64,000 nucleotides of DNA from Plasmopara viticola (taxonomy: Eukaryota > Oomycota > Peronosporomycetes > Peronosporales > Peronosporaceae): the NCBI GenBank assembly GCA_001695595.3, contig MBPM02000004.1, forward strand, positions 744,001 through 808,000. Reading direction: 5' to 3'. Under the pieces are notes generated by a model that saw only the letters and a program-made list of their open reading frames with translations, made no database searches and was not told where the DNA came from. The translations under genes were made by a program, and so were the position numbers. This document shows positions 1 through 12,299 of this stretch, piece after piece (within the stretch, counting starts at the first letter, position 1; the number at the start of each line of letters is the position of its first letter).

Positions 1-3000
1 TGCCGCGAGTCTGGAGGAAACCTCGAGCGACCAGACGTGCCTTGTATCGCTTTGCCGCTCCATTCTCGTCGTACTTTCTCGCGAATACCCATTTGCATCC
101 GATCACCTTGTTTCCTTGAGGTCGTCGCACCATGTCCCACGTGTGGCTCCGTACAAGCGATCGAATCTCAGCACGAATAGCTTCCTTCCATTGTGGAGCG
201 TCAGGGGCCGCCAACGCTTCAGCGTATGATGTAGACAGCTCAGACACCGCCAACGCAATTTCGTACTCGTTCAGGCGTGGTCGCTTGCTTTCTGGTTTTG
301 GCTCATCGTCATTTTCAGCGCCACCAAGATGCAAAGGCATATCTCCATCAGTCAGTAGACGCGGTTGTTCATACGTGATCGACCGAGGGCGAATGGAACC
401 ACCACTGAAAACTATGCGATTCTCTGATGCATCGACGCCGACGCCAACACCTTCACCATGAGGGATAATTGCTGACGGTATGCACGGATCACGTGCGGCA
501 GCACGGACGAGGTCAAAGCTCGGGTTGAGATGCTGGACGATGGCGGGGCGATCGATCGATCGACTTGGATGTTGTGAGTGCGGGACGATATCGCAATCAG
601 GACGCTGGGCAAGCTGCATCTTCTGATCTTCGGTAGCAGTAGCAGGACTGATGCGCTGGACAATTTGCATCTGGCTGTTACTCCCCCTGTCCAAAGCATC
701 AGTAGGAACGGGTGAGATTTGAGCATCGGTAGGGGGCACTTCTTCCATTTCAACGTCGGCGGCATCGTCAATATCCGCAGTTGCACCATGGTCGTTCTCA
801 TTCACTGGTCGCGGTGGCGTTAACTCACGGAATCGTGATCATTGATGCTAACCACCTAAGGAGAGCAACTTGGGTCATCACTGACGGCATGGAACGTGTC
901 TGGTGGTCGCTCATTCAGATGCACCGATCGCGAAATCACGATGCGCTCGTCGTCGTAGTCCCACAAACGGTACGCTTTCGAACCATCAGCGTATCCAAGG
1001 AAGAGGCAACGGTGAGCTCGAGGAACAAGTTTGCCTACGTTTGGCTTGTCAACATGTACGTGGCCACGAGCACCAAATACACGAAGGTCTTCGAGTGACT
1101 GGCGCTTTCCGGTTAATACTTTGAGGGGGCTCTGATCCGGTCGCGCAGTCTTCGGGATACGGTTGACGATGTAAGCTGCAGTCCGAAACGCTTCAGCCCA
1201 CCACACACGGTCCACTTGCATGTAATGTAGCATCGATCGGGCCATGTCAGCTATGGTCCGGTTCATACGCTCAACGGTCCCATTTTGCTGGGGGCTGTAT
1301 GGCGCACTCGTCCGGTGAATGATCTCTTTGGACGCACAGAACTTGCCGAAGCGCTTGCTCACATATTCACCACCGTTGTCACTACGAACACACATCACCT
1401 TGCAGTCGTGTTGCACCTTAACCTGAGTGCAAAATGCCTTGAAGCAATCGAACACTTATGACTTCTGCTTGATGAAGTTGACGAACACTACTCGGCTGGA
1501 GTCGTCCACGAAAACCACGATGTATACTGCACCACCCTTGGACTTCGGTTCAATTGGCCCCATCACATCCGTGTGCACAATCTCGAATGGGCGACTTGTC
1601 TTTATCTCGCAACCCGATTGGTGTACGAACGAGCTCGTGGTCATTTTTCCTTGCGCGCAGCCACCACAAACACTACCATCCGATTGAGACAAAGCCATAG
1701 GGGAGATACCATCGCACGCGCGAGCAACTAGCTTTAGCTTGGTATCGGAGACGTGCCCCAGGCGCGCGTGGATAACTTCGTAGGTTTTATCACTTGACTC
1801 ACCATCAACTGCCGTATATGCGTTGCCTTCCGTTCTGTACTTCAGTCCACACGCGTACAATTTCCCTATCCGAGGGACTCGAACAATCACGCGGCCATTC
1901 AGCGAGATGGAGGCACCGGTCTTGTCGAACTGCACAGCGAGGTTCTTGGACATGAGTGCAGGAACCGACAGTAGCTTTCCGTCCAATTTCTGAACGTGGA
2001 GAACATCCGTCAACTTCACCCGCACGCCTCCGGTAAAGTTAACTCGCACGGTGCCCATACCTATGGCGGCAACCCGCTGGCCATTTGCCACCATGATCTC
2101 GATTGGTTCTGTAAGCGGGTGGTACTCCGAAAAATCATTCCGATCCGTAGTCATGTGCGAGCTGGCTCCACTATCAAGGAGCCAGGTGGACGATCGCTCA
2201 CCACCAGCGGTCATAGCGGAGAACGCGAACTCCGAACCACCGGCATTGCCCTTCAGCCTCGGGCAATCTTGCTTCTTGTGGCCAGCTTCGTGGCATTCAT
2301 AGCATCGGCCCTTGAACTCCTTCTTGTCACCACCATTATGCCCTTTGCGTCCGTGTCCCTTGGCATTTCATCCACGTCGGCCTCCAAGCCCATTCTGGAA
2401 CCTCCCACCATAATCATTCACCGTCGCCTTGAATGCTTGCTCCTTCACCTCGCGTTTCTGAATCATCTCATATTCGCGTCGGAGCATCTCTTTCGCCTCC
2501 AGCAGTGCCACACGGTCGCGCGCTTCGATGAGCCGCAACATGGCGTCATACTCACTTGGCACACTACCAAGAAGGATCACCAGCTTCTCCTCTTCAGGCA
2601 GAACGTCACCAACCGCAGCCAACTTCGCACACATTTTATCGAATTGCACCAGATGCTCCATGAGACTCCCACCACTGGCCATCGCGAACTCGTGGAGTTG
2701 CTTGCGCAGCTGCACACGGTTGTGCAGACTCTGCTTCACGAAGAATGCACGCAGAATTTGCCATGCTTCCCATGTAGAATTGGCTTCTCTCACCATCATC
2801 TGGTACGTTGGACTCAACAGCTTCGACACCACAGCCAGCGCCTTCACATCGGCGGCTTTCCATTGGGTGGGGGCGCTCACTGCGTCTTCTGGCTTCACCT
2901 CGAGATGATCGAGGAGGTCCTTCCTGGCCAATGCCATGCGGGTGTTAAACTCCCACAGGAAGTAGTTGTCGTCGCTGAGGATCTCGTTCGGGTTCGTTAT

Positions 3001-3012
3001 TGGGCTCATAAC
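1..3012 (-). mobile_element. Ty1/copia retrotransposon, internal region (5' part, inactivated, cut by window edge)
   Basis: Reading down from 3009, the minus strand encodes a copia polyprotein in order. Gag (3009-2368) has the typical opening around DNYFLWEFNTRMALARKDLL. A CCHC knuckle (CYECHEAGHKKQDC) follows, then an aspartic protease with LLDSGASSHM, the GAG-pre-integrase region (HARLGH, CGGCAQGK) and an integrase core with RSDNGGEYV and SAPYSPQQNGTVERMNRTI. Reverse transcriptase begins below position 200 and leaves the window. The frame is broken by an in-frame TGA at 2368, a TAA at 1456 and a stop at 856 with a frame change in the linker after integrase, so the copy is dead. The family is clear from domain order (integrase before RT). 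Antisense open frames across it are shadows. Confidence 0.93.
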
Positions 3013-3173
3013 CTATAACAATTTGATTGTCGCAGAGCAGAATGGAAAGTAAATTCATAGGAATAAAGCAAACTTTCGGCTCTAACTCACTTATAGCCAC
3101 GTGTTCTTCAGTCTCGATATTCTAGAATGTGACTATTTCTCTCATATGTCAAGTTGGCATATACTGTGGGACA
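3013..3173 (-). repeat. Probable 5' LTR of the first copia element
   Basis: The putative primer-binding site, GGTTATGAGCCC on the minus strand, lies at about 3001-3012. It resembles the GGTTATCAGCCGC and GGTTAACAGCCGC sites next to the LTRs of the other two copia elements here. The LTR would start immediately outside it. The outer edge is placed at 3173 because the minus strand there begins TGTCCCACAG, a common copia LTR opening. The inner end reads TATA rather than CA on the minus strand, which I take as mutation. The partner LTR lies outside the window, so the limits are tentative. Confidence 0.45.
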
Positions 3174-4584
3174 CCCAATTAGAGGTCGTTGCAAGCCTAA
3201 CATGCTTCATCGATTTTTTTTCGCAGACACTCCATCCAGCACAAGCAAATCTTTCACGATAAAACTAGAATTCGATCATTCCGTGGTTTCGATCGAAACG
3301 ATATATCTCTTACAGGAGTACGTGGCCGAGCGCTATTGTTTTTAAGCGCTCCCCAACCTTTTTCCAAGACGAGACAAATCGATGAGCATCCCGCAACGCA
3401 CCCTCTTCTTTAGAAGCTTAACGGTATTGAATACGCGCTATATATCATATTCATGTTAATGCGATCGTCTATTGACGTACCAGCTTCCACGGTCGGGTCC
3501 AGCAAAGAGCTGTACGCATTGGACTCCCGCCTCGGTAAAATACGTGCCGCTCCATAATTATCAGAGTGACATTGACCCAGATGACTTCGGCCTACTATGT
3601 CTCCAATGAGATACGATAAACGCTACTCGCAACAAATATTGCTCAGAAATCTGCGTACGCAATTATTAGGTCTGAAGATTACTTCTTCTCTGATAGCCAA
3701 TCATGGCACGCAAAACATAGAGCAATACTGTGTTTGAAATCATCTTCGAGTGATTATATTATCACCTTACATTTTAAATTTGCGTCTTAATATCTCTCGT
3801 GTCTAGTTAAGACATTTCATTGTGCAGTGCATTAACTTCAGCGGCCCAGTGTTCGTGCCAGTTGCGCTTCTACAATTGGGTCTATGACTCACCAAAGCTC
3901 CAAACGGAGAACTCCGACATCATATATATAAGCTTTGCTGCACTCTTACCGCGCCATACCCAGGATGTGAGCATAGCTCGCATCAAGGTCCAAGACTAAG
4001 CCGTGCAGGACGCCAGCAAAACTGAAAAAAATCACACCTTAATCAACATTTATCCTAGGTGCGACTCTCACTCCCGCTTCTATAGATAACTCCAAATTGA
4101 TGCGCTTGTAGAATCTTAGCATTTGGCTGACTGCGGATCATCGAACATATTTTCCCAAACCTCCATCCAAAGTTGCTCATGGTTTCTCAAAACCCTTCAC
4201 TTATAATTCACCAAGCGCCAGACCAGGCTTGCCTGCACGATCTGCTGGGGTTTACCATTTCTTGCGTACCAGAAGGTGAGTGGTCCGTTTAGAGTTTGGA
4301 ATCTTGGACCCTATTGCACTTAAAGCAGAGAGCAACTAAAAGGCGCAGAAGAAGCATCGACGGGGTCTATGCTGGGCAGCAGCTCGTATATCTATCTTCC
4401 TCTTCGTCGCTTAGCGGGACCGGACTGTCCAAATGGGCCCTCGCTTTAGGAGCCTACCTCAATCAATAATGTTTCACTCGGCACTTGTCGATTTTTCCGC
4501 TGTCTCTGTTGGGTGCTCACGAAAGATCTTAGTATCAGTGCAGGATATACATAAAAAAGGTTACTGACCCCAGTAGACCCTTCT
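3174..4584. repeat. Non-coding stretch with a decayed repeat paired with 12300-13480
   Basis: No convincing gene. From about 3400 to 4470 the sequence aligns in the same orientation with 12390-13480. Shared anchors include the blocks around 3463-3600 and 12455-12640, and the match near 3985-4010 with 12915-12945. On the minus strand both copies give related peptide (SSLLD-T-V-AG-S and GDIV/RDIV segments), so a protein-coding ancestor is likely. No family is recognised. In this copy the frame is heavily interrupted. Confidence 0.5.
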
Positions 4585-4892
4585 CTTGTATTGTATTGTA
4601 TTGTATTACGTTATCGCGTTGCCAAGTTATGCACGTGCTAGGCTCAGTCTGGCTAGTCCACGGCATAGAGTGGTGTCCGCATACGTCGAGTCTCGTTCGG
4701 CGGGCAGTGCAGCCAGCACCGAGGTCGTGAGGGTCTTCCATTACTTTGTTTATCTCTGACTTGGTAAGAGCCCAGGTGGCGCTCTGGTGCTGGAGACCGT
4801 CGCGTCGAGGGTGAGAGTCGTTAGAGACCTGCAGATGCCCGAGAGCACCTGCCCGAAGCGCGCGAGCATTGCCCCGCGCTTGGAAGGAGGGC
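4585..4892 (-). mobile_element. Short LINE relic with two internal deletions
   Basis: The minus strand carries the 5' end of the LINE family also found at 23456-24605 and 55367-56530. It then jumps to the segment encoding WALTKSE, and again to the C-terminal coding end and 3' terminus. The 3' tail is a pentanucleotide run, (AATAC)n on the minus strand, at 4586-4605. About 20 bases of the family's 5' end are missing. Both internal gaps remove most of the reverse-transcriptase part, so no product is expected. Its deletions differ from those of the two long copies. Confidence 0.85.
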
Positions 4893-7143
4893 TTATGCAT
4901 GGTAAAAGAATATCTAAGGAGCATTTTAGTTTCAAAGTACATGATTGGAAATTGATAAACAGATTGATAGTAGATAATATTCCAATCATGAGTCGAAGAT
5001 CAGTTGGTGGTTAACTTGATCAAGACTTAGATAGTAATTGAATGAGACAGAACCACCTCGTTATACTTTGTGTAATATCTAGCGAAGAACATTCTAGCCC
5101 ATTGCACCAATCGGCACTTGTTGTCCTCGCACGGCAATGGTTTAAGGTGAGTATTCATGGCAACAGAGAAGACCTCGGATCACACGGCATTTTCACAGCA
5201 CTCACAAATACAGTCGGACGTGTATGTTTTATTCTTTCATATATGGGCGCCTAATAATGGTGTGCCCTATGACACATGGAGAACAACAATTCATTCCCAG
5301 CCATCATTGCAAATGAAGCAACGTTTATAGTGGAAAGTGGTAGAGTACGCAGCAAATGTCTTTATTAACGGGTAACATGCGTGAAACATAGAATCACTTT
5401 TCATCATCTGACGAATTGTCATGCCTAGCCAAAGCGGGCGCCACTAGTGTACACAGGCTATGAAGCAATTTCATTTCCAAGCCGTCACTCCTGGCCGTTT
5501 CTCTTAAAGTGAAGCCCATCTTCATCAATTTTAATCTCACTGCGCACCATAAGACCCAGCTAGTTGCTACCCTACAGGAGCTGCTCAATTGCCCATCTCG
5601 TCCATTCCCGTTTCCGGAATGTTGCCGACTTCATTGCTCTTTCCGTCTTGATTAGAAACCTTGACCAACGCATGTCTTCGAATTCATCTGTGCACTGTGA
5701 ACCTCAACCGAAGTAATGTACTTGTGATACTCTAGGGGGACATCATAACGGTTCATTTTGTAAATGGACAAAGATCAGATCGTAACGCCAAAGCCATCCA
5801 CAAAGTCAAAGCTTCAAAGTCTTCAAAATTTGCCCCGAGATAACGACATTGGCGTCGTACCGTGGGGTCCGCCAGCGACTTTGCACTTTTGAAGGCTCTT
5901 GTCGGCCATCGAGTCAGGGCCATTAGTTAACAAGCACAAACGTTGTTAAACCTTGAACATCAAAAAAAGTATTGAGAACTGGGAATCGATCAAACGAGGG
6001 TCACTGGGTGTGTGTGTCGATGCGAAGTAAGTAATTGGTTTCTATACGATATCATAGGTGAGATCTGGTGTCGAAACTTCATCACAGCTAACTTACAGTA
6101 TATATCAGAGCGTTTGTTATACGCCCATGCTGCCTCTCACACAATATATGTCCGTTGCTTCAGCAAGCGGCCTATTTGCATTCGGATACATTTTCAGCTC
6201 CTAAAAGCGTCACGTTTGGAAACAAATAATTTATCGTAGAATCGTTGATAATTCTCAGTACGCGATGCACAATTCAACAGTATTCTAGTCATTATTCTTC
6301 CGTGCGATCCTGTCGCACCTACTTTTTTGCGCATTCTTCGCTTTTGTTAGAGTAAGCAAAACGTTGGCGCCATGATAATCGCCATTCATTGGAGTGGTCT
6401 TAAAAAAAATAGTAAAGACTTTACGAGTACAGCATGAGAGCGGTTTAGTTTTGTTTGCCTTGCGAAGACGTACCAGATGATACTGATGATGATGAGGTCA
6501 ATTTGCCTGGTAATTTGTCGATAATGATTTCTAGTCACAATTAATACCTCAGCAAGATGGGCGCCGAAATATAATTCGCATGTTTTGTTAGTAAAGGATT
6601 GATCGATAGGCGCGCTGCGTGGTCTGCGCAATGAATTTCGTAAGTAGTGTTAGCTAACACCTTCTAACTAAGTGGACGGGAGTGTAGAGTAATAAGCAGA
6701 CATTATTAAGGACCGTTTTTTACCGGCTTTTTACAAAGCTTATAATGTCCTGATACCCGAGGTTTTCTATAATTTGGCGACACCTTTCAGTAATTGTGCT
6801 ACTATAGTTAGAAGGTGTGACCACATCATTTGGATGCAGATTTGAATGTTTTGTTACGACTGCAGCTTCCAACGAACTCAAGCTCTCATGCTGAGCTTAT
6901 TGAGTCTGTGCTTAACTTTTGATAGTACTCAATACAGTAATTCTAGAATATCGTGATGGCAGCGTCTTGATAATTTCGAAGAAAGTGAAAGTGGAATCGC
7001 AGCTGAATTACCTTTTATCGTAGCATTGTTCTCAACGAATTCTGCAACGATTAGTCCACAATCGTGATGACACCTTGTTTGCACTATACAAAAAAGAAAA
7101 AATTCGCGGATAGTTAAGATGCAGGGGCAAAGGATAGATATTA
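4893..7143. other. AT-rich stretch without a supported gene
   Basis: Only short, mutually overlapping open frames occur and none resembles a known protein. The one recognisable item is the orphan lectin-type upstream block at 6118-6143, on the minus strand. Nothing downstream of it (toward lower coordinates) reads as a lectin. Confidence 0.5.
6118..6143 (-). promoter_or_regulatory. Orphan copy of the lectin upstream block
   Basis: On the minus strand this reads TGTGTGAGAGGCAGCATGGG followed by CGTATAA. It matches the conserved block upstream of the two intact lectin genes (7144-7168 and 53272-53298). Further similarity continues toward lower coordinates, but no lectin coding sequence follows. 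It is probably a promoter remnant left after a gene was lost. Confidence 0.5.
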
Positions 7144-7168
7144 TGTGAGATGCAGCATGGGAGTATAA
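7144..7168 (+). promoter_or_regulatory. Conserved lectin upstream block with TATA-like end
   Basis: The core GCAGCATGGG is followed closely by GTATAA, about 230 bp before the lectin start codon. The same block, with similar spacing to the start, is found before the lectin gene at 53559 and before both inverted pseudogenes. The sequence between block and start codon is also related between copies, suggesting a conserved promoter plus long leader. Its role is inferred only from conservation. Confidence 0.55.
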
Positions 7169-7190
7169 CAATCATTTTGATCTAAACAAC

Positions 7191-7209
7191 TAGTTGTGCT
7201 GACGTCACA
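7191..7209 (+). promoter_or_regulatory. Palindrome centred on TGACGTCA in the lectin upstream region
   Basis: GTTGTGCTGACGTCACAAC is a near-perfect palindrome whose centre is the canonical CRE-type bZIP site TGACGTCA. It lies between the conserved upstream block and the lectin start. Binding by a bZIP factor is an inference from the motif alone. It is not obviously kept in the upstream region of the 53559 gene. Confidence 0.35.
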
Positions 7210-7396
7210 ACGCCAAATCCCACCATTTAATACATGTATGAATTACTTCACCTTCGCACATCCCTCGATCGATCCTCGTTCGATCGAATCCTCGTTCACA
7301 TTATTATTACTAACTTCATACTGGACAGTACGCAATCGCCGAAACCTTTCGAGCATACACGTCATTCTTCTTCCTACCTACTTGATATATACTACG

Positions 7397-7939
7397 ATGA
7401 AGCTCTTGCTCCAAAGTTTAGCAGCGTTTGTGCTCGTTGATGGCCTTATATCACCGGTCGACGAGAATAGCAAAAAGTGCACAGTCGCTGGCGGACCCCA
7501 CGGTAAGGAATTCGACGACTCCAATGTCATTTACAGTGGGCAACTTTTGATGTCCTTAAAGCTTTGTGGTATCGACGTTGTGGATGGTATTGGCGTTTCG
7601 ATCTGGTCTTCGGAAACCTTCGATAATAACCCGTTTCATGGTTTGGACAAAAATTGTCAAACGATCACCCTGGACTATGCAGAGTACATTACTTCGATTG
7701 AGATACACAGTGTAAAGATCGATTCAAAGACACGCGTTGACCATGTCAAGCTCTTGAACCAAGAGGGTAAGGCCTATGAAGTCGGCAAACCTCCCAATAG
7801 GGGAATGGACGGGATCAGTAACTGCACAGCTCCTAACGGATACCAACTTGCTGGATTTCTCGGGCGCAGCGAGGATGGAATCTATTCGCTCGGTGCAATT
7901 TGGAATCCGCTTCCAGAGAGATGGCCAACAACTATTTGA
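7397..7939 (+). CDS. Small secreted jacalin-like lectin, copy 1 (180 aa)
   Basis: The start at 7397 is preferred over upstream in-frame methionines because it gives a clean signal peptide (MKLLLQSLAAFVLVDG) and matches the start of the homologue at 53559. The rest is a single jacalin-type beta-prism domain. It opens with AGGPHGKEFDD (residues 31-41), then GQLLMSLKLCGIDVVDGIGV, FHG, a central strand YITSIEIHS, and closes with YQLAGFLGRSEDGIYSLGAIW. Four cysteines (near residue 28, in KLCG, in KNCQ and in NCTAP) are shared with the second intact gene and probably form two disulfides. Jacalin domains bind carbohydrate; extracellular sugar binding is inferred. No intron is visible. A candidate oomycete-type initiator (TCATTCTTCTTCC) lies around 7362. 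A decayed tandem copy follows directly. Confidence 0.85.
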   Translation: MKLLLQSLAAFVLVDGLISPVDENSKKCTVAGGPHGKEFDDSNVIYSGQLLMSLKLCGIDVVDGIGVSIWSSETFDNNPFHGLDKNCQTITLDYAEYITSIEIHSVKIDSKTRVDHVKLLNQEGKAYEVGKPPNRGMDGISNCTAPNGYQLAGFLGRSEDGIYSLGAIWNPLPERWPTTI

Positions 7940-8154
7940 GGGCCTGGGCACGAAAAGCAGTCATATGCCATTCTATGTACCGCGTAGCAGTCTCCATTCT
8001 ATGTACCTTGCATGTTTATTTGAACATTTCGTAATTTACTTTTTTTTATTTCTTCCATTGCTGTGTTGCATGTGCCTAAGTGCGCCTTCATTCGAGAAAA
8101 GAGATCATCTGTAAACTTTTTTTGGTACCATCCGATATATACTTCGATAAATCT

Positions 8155-8560
8155 TTTCGTTCAAGGTCAGGCAACGTTCGTGCTTGTTCAGTGGCCGACA
8201 AGAGTCTCCAAATGTGCAAAATGGCTGGTAAATCCCACGGTAGTGAATTTGGCATTTGGCGACGCCAAAATCACTATCTCTGGGCAAATTTTGAGGACTA
8301 TAAAGTTTTGTGTTGTCGACTTTGTGGATAGCATTAGCGTTACGATCTGATTTTTGTCAGTTTATGATAATGAACTGTTTCATGGTTTGGACCAAACTTG
8401 TCGGGATGTTTTCCTGGGTCCTTAAGAGTACATTACTTCGATCAAAGTTTACAGTGCCAATATCGATTAGAAGACACACGTTGATTACGTAAAGCATTCG
8501 AATCAAATGGTAAGATTTAAAATGTCGGCAATTTTTCGAATCGACGGCAGTCTACGTCTC
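8155..8560 (+). pseudogene. Decayed tandem copy of the jacalin-like lectin
   Basis: Downstream of the intact lectin the plus strand again reads lectin-like peptide: remains of the signal region, HGSEFGI, then ISGQILRTIKFCVVDFVDSISVTI at 8271-8348. FHGL and the ITSI strand follow in other frames. In-frame stops near 8348 and 8432 and several frame changes interrupt it, and the C-terminal end is unreadable beyond about 8560. It is most similar to the gene at 7397 (for example VVD-I matches VVDGI), so it probably arose by local tandem duplication. Confidence 0.75.
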
Positions 8561-11500
8561 AATTAGATGTATGTCGTCCTACAGCATTAAACATCCTTTT
8601 TCTGGAGGCAAACAATAATGGAAAACTCACAGTCACAAGTATTTTTATCGACGTTCTCGGCGGTATCAATAGTTTTGTCGTGTCCGAGTTCCGCACGACG
8701 TGAATTGATGGTCAGCGCACTAACGAACTTTTAAGTTGAAGAGGTGAGCCTTCTGATCATTCATACTGCGGCAACTCCCATTGCACCCTTGGCCACCCTT
8801 ACACTCATTATATGAGCACCACGCGGCCAACTACGCACTAATATGTTCAGAGCGACAAGCTAACACGGAAGCTATGCCGAGTTTTTTGGTTATATCTGAT
8901 CGGTCACCATATTCGTACGCGACGCTCTACACCTCACAATGACAACACAAGCATCATACAAAAACATTTGGTCGCCAAAGCATTGCGAGACGATCGGGCA
9001 TTGCTAATGTCTTGGATCATTGAGTGCATTCTGGATCACACAAGCCTTCGAGTTTCTAAATATAATGCAATTATCGGTACGTAGGAGTATTATTTATCCT
9101 TAAGTCGTCGTTTCCAATCAAATAAATTTCGGAAATGAAAATAATTCTATATAATGAGCGTGATCTAGGCCGGACTTATTGGGTCACATGAGATGAACTC
9201 TAATATAGTAACACGTCAAGGCCGCCGTAATAGATGGCGGTCCATCCAAATTGTGATATAATATTGTGTCTCTTTCACGCCCAACAGCTTATCTAAATGG
9301 TTCATTATCGACCCGCGCTCCCCGAATGGACGTTCGGCGAGTCCAGAATTTCTGTCTAGGCAGCCCTACTTGACGTTAGCGGAAATTAATCAGTCGTCAA
9401 TCCATGCGATGTTGCAAAATTTCACGCGCAACTCACCAAGCAAATGCTCGGCAAGCACCTACTGAGGACATATCAACCACTTGGCGAAAAAGTATCCAGG
9501 TACACCTCACCAGAATCAATACAGTGGTTCTTGCGATGCTTCTACTAGTGTTTAGTTGCGTGCTCTTTCGATCGACAAAAAGTTTTAAATCGCGTCTAGA
9601 GCGTTCAAATGCTCGCCCCAAATGAATCGTAAGGTTCCAATGGCCTTTCTCGCTAGCCATGCCTTTCTCGCTAGCCATGACGCCAGGGCGATTGCTTTGA
9701 CGGCTCACTGCAGCCGGTTGCAGCTTTTTGTCACATTATAATTTACAAAAATGCATAGTACACATAAGTTCGTAGCGCGTCAGCTGACCCTTCACTTGAA
9801 CTCCGGCGAGAATTGCCACCTCACTTTATGTGTATTCATTTGTGTGCCCTGCCATCGACCTTCAAGATGGTTTGAAGCTTTTATTGTTGCCGTGTCTGTA
9901 CAAGCTGTAGATCGCATTCAGACGCGCGTTGATGGGCTCTTGCGAAATTTAGCCCGTCTTTAATATATGAAGGTAAGTAAAAAACAGCTCCATTCTGGAC
10001 GAAAAAGAGTCCTCTTCCGGGAACAGCGTAGCAGCCGTATTACCATGCTTAAAATAATTGTAATTTTGTGCCTTTGTAAAACTCATAACAGTTATTGTGC
10101 TTTAACTTGGTTTAGACATTGTGAATGCTTTAATACAAAGGTGGCTTCAAGAATTTGTATTAGTCTTATTTCAAGACCTAATACAGTTTTACATTTTGAA
10201 ATCTAAGCTGAACTTTACTTCAACTTCTCGATAAAAACTTTCGTGGGGTAATTATCTTGCATCAGAATTTCCGTCTGTATGCATAAGCAGTGGGTATATA
10301 TTCATTAGTTGGATCTTTTATACTTGGTGCCAATATTTAAAACTTCGTGTTTATCACACCATTTTTTTTCTTCAAAGTCCAATTAAAATGTCAGCAAACA
10401 TGTTTAACCAGAGAACGCAAGATATATTACGCGCTGAACCAGACGACGTAGGCCAATGACCCTTAAGATGGGCGCGATAGCTGTTGAAAAAATAGGTCCA
10501 ACAGAAACCAGCGCTTAACGCTAGTGAAGTCCAGGATAATATGCATCATTGCTATTATTTATTGAGTCATGAAAATGTCGTATATATGTGTATTGATAAT
10601 CTCAGCGCATTTATGACAATGGATCGGCTAGCAAATCTTTTATCCCTAAACTTTAAAGACATCGTCTATTTTGCTGAACTTCTTCGCGATGCCTCAACAG
10701 CCACCAAGTTAGGCTTGTACACACCGTTTGTGCTACATAACACAGAGATCTCAAATGCAAATTCTCGTTGTTTGCTCTATTTCTTAACTATTAATCGAAA
10801 TTGGTGCACACCAATCGAATCTTGTTATGATCTTAGGCATACCATATAGGTTTAATCAGGATTCTTGGATATTTCATTGTTTTGTGCGTCGATGCGCTCG
10901 GCTTCAAAATACCTAATAAAGCGATGACGGGTTACACACAAATGAAGGTCTTATACGTCCTCGTCAGCATAGCTATTATTCTGACAGTGTATACCTTCGC
11001 ATGAGTATTAAACGTATCAAATCATATTAAATTTTTAAGTATATTTAAAATATATCCGTAACAAATACGATATGAATAAGGCTTTTTTTTACGGAAGCAA
11101 TTCTCAAAGATGTTTGATTTTCACGGCAAGCGTAGCTCGGTGGCAAAAAGACGTGCGTCAGCTGATGCTCGAAGTCACTCCCGAGTGGCAAAAGGTTAAG
11201 TATTTTGAGTCAGTTGCTCGAGGACCTAGCTCTATGACATTCTCTCTTGCTCGACTCAAAATATGACGGACTGTCTTGATCTCTTATCGAATGCTTTCTC
11301 GCTTCATTTTTTATCTAACTTCCTTCACTGTGTACAGCCGCTGTCAAAACTTTTAAAGCAAATGTTTAGGGCTAAGGTATCGTCAAAACTTCAATTGCGT
11401 CGTATTGACTATTATGGGTGTTTTAGCCAATGTAGTATGGCGAGATCCTGTAACTGCGCGTGAAGAAATAAGTAATTCATGAGACGAGCATATAGAAGAC

Positions 11501-12299
11501 GTCACTTAAAAACGCGTGCTTGTCAGTAGCCTGACATAAAATTAGGAATCTTAGACTTAGGTAGACCACGGTGCATAAGACAGTGTCAACGAAATGCATG
11601 CGGTATTAGCCGCGATGACTACATCTGTGACTGGACTTAGACGATATAAACCACTTTTTGGGTCCGTCTGCCCGCAAAGTATGTATCCATAACCATGACA
11701 TACGAAATGTTAATCATCGACACTGTTGCTAAAGGTGAAAATTCCTGGGGCATACCATGACTTTACAGGTTCACGCGATCAAACCTAGAAAGTAACCTAT
11801 AGATTGTAGGGCCTGTAGAATTTGGGCATCACTGCCGTGCAAAGAGTTTGCGGTATGTTGGTGCTTCATCCTACTTTTAAATGATCCTTTTATGAGTTGA
11901 GAGCAACGATACGCTGAGCATCGAGTAAAGAGTAGGTCACGATGAACGTCTTGATGTGTTGGTAATACCGAAGGCGGGACTTGTCGGACAACATCTGTGC
12001 CATCTTTACCGACGGGTGATATGGATTCCAAAACAGCTATAAATTTGCAGACTTGCGTTGTCGTCTAAGTGACTTATATGACTGCAACGATGAGGAGTTG
12101 ATCATCTCTACGAAAAAAATGATCAACGCTTTGCATACGTGCTTTGGTTTAAAAGCCTCTTGATCTTTCTATCGTGCAGATCAATGTGCCACAGAAATAG
12201 ACATCTTATTTAGCTCCAGCAAGACTTTTAGTATATGAATAGTATTTAGCTTTGTCTTTCACTGAAACGATGTTCTTAGGAAAGTATGCGGGCGCGCTC
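8561..12299. other. Long stretch without a supported gene
   Basis: Open frames are short and unlike known proteins. A frame at 9404-9625 would encode one hydrophobic segment (VVLAMLLLVFSCVLF), but nothing supports its expression. An exact tandem duplication of 18 bp lies at 9643-9678. A minus-strand frame at 11771-12031 (86 codons) has no recognised similarity. The rest is AT-rich, probably old repeat sequence. Confidence 0.5.
9643..9678 (+). repeat. Perfect 2 x 18-bp tandem duplication
   Basis: GCCTTTCTCGCTAGCCAT occurs twice in succession without a mismatch (9643-9660 and 9661-9678). It is recent compared with the decay around it. No gene is associated. Confidence 0.9.

Noticed and set aside
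1996..3018. 340-codon plus-strand open frame
   Set aside because: It lies antisense to copia gag and protease, whose motifs are clear on the minus strand; composition is that of a shadow frame.
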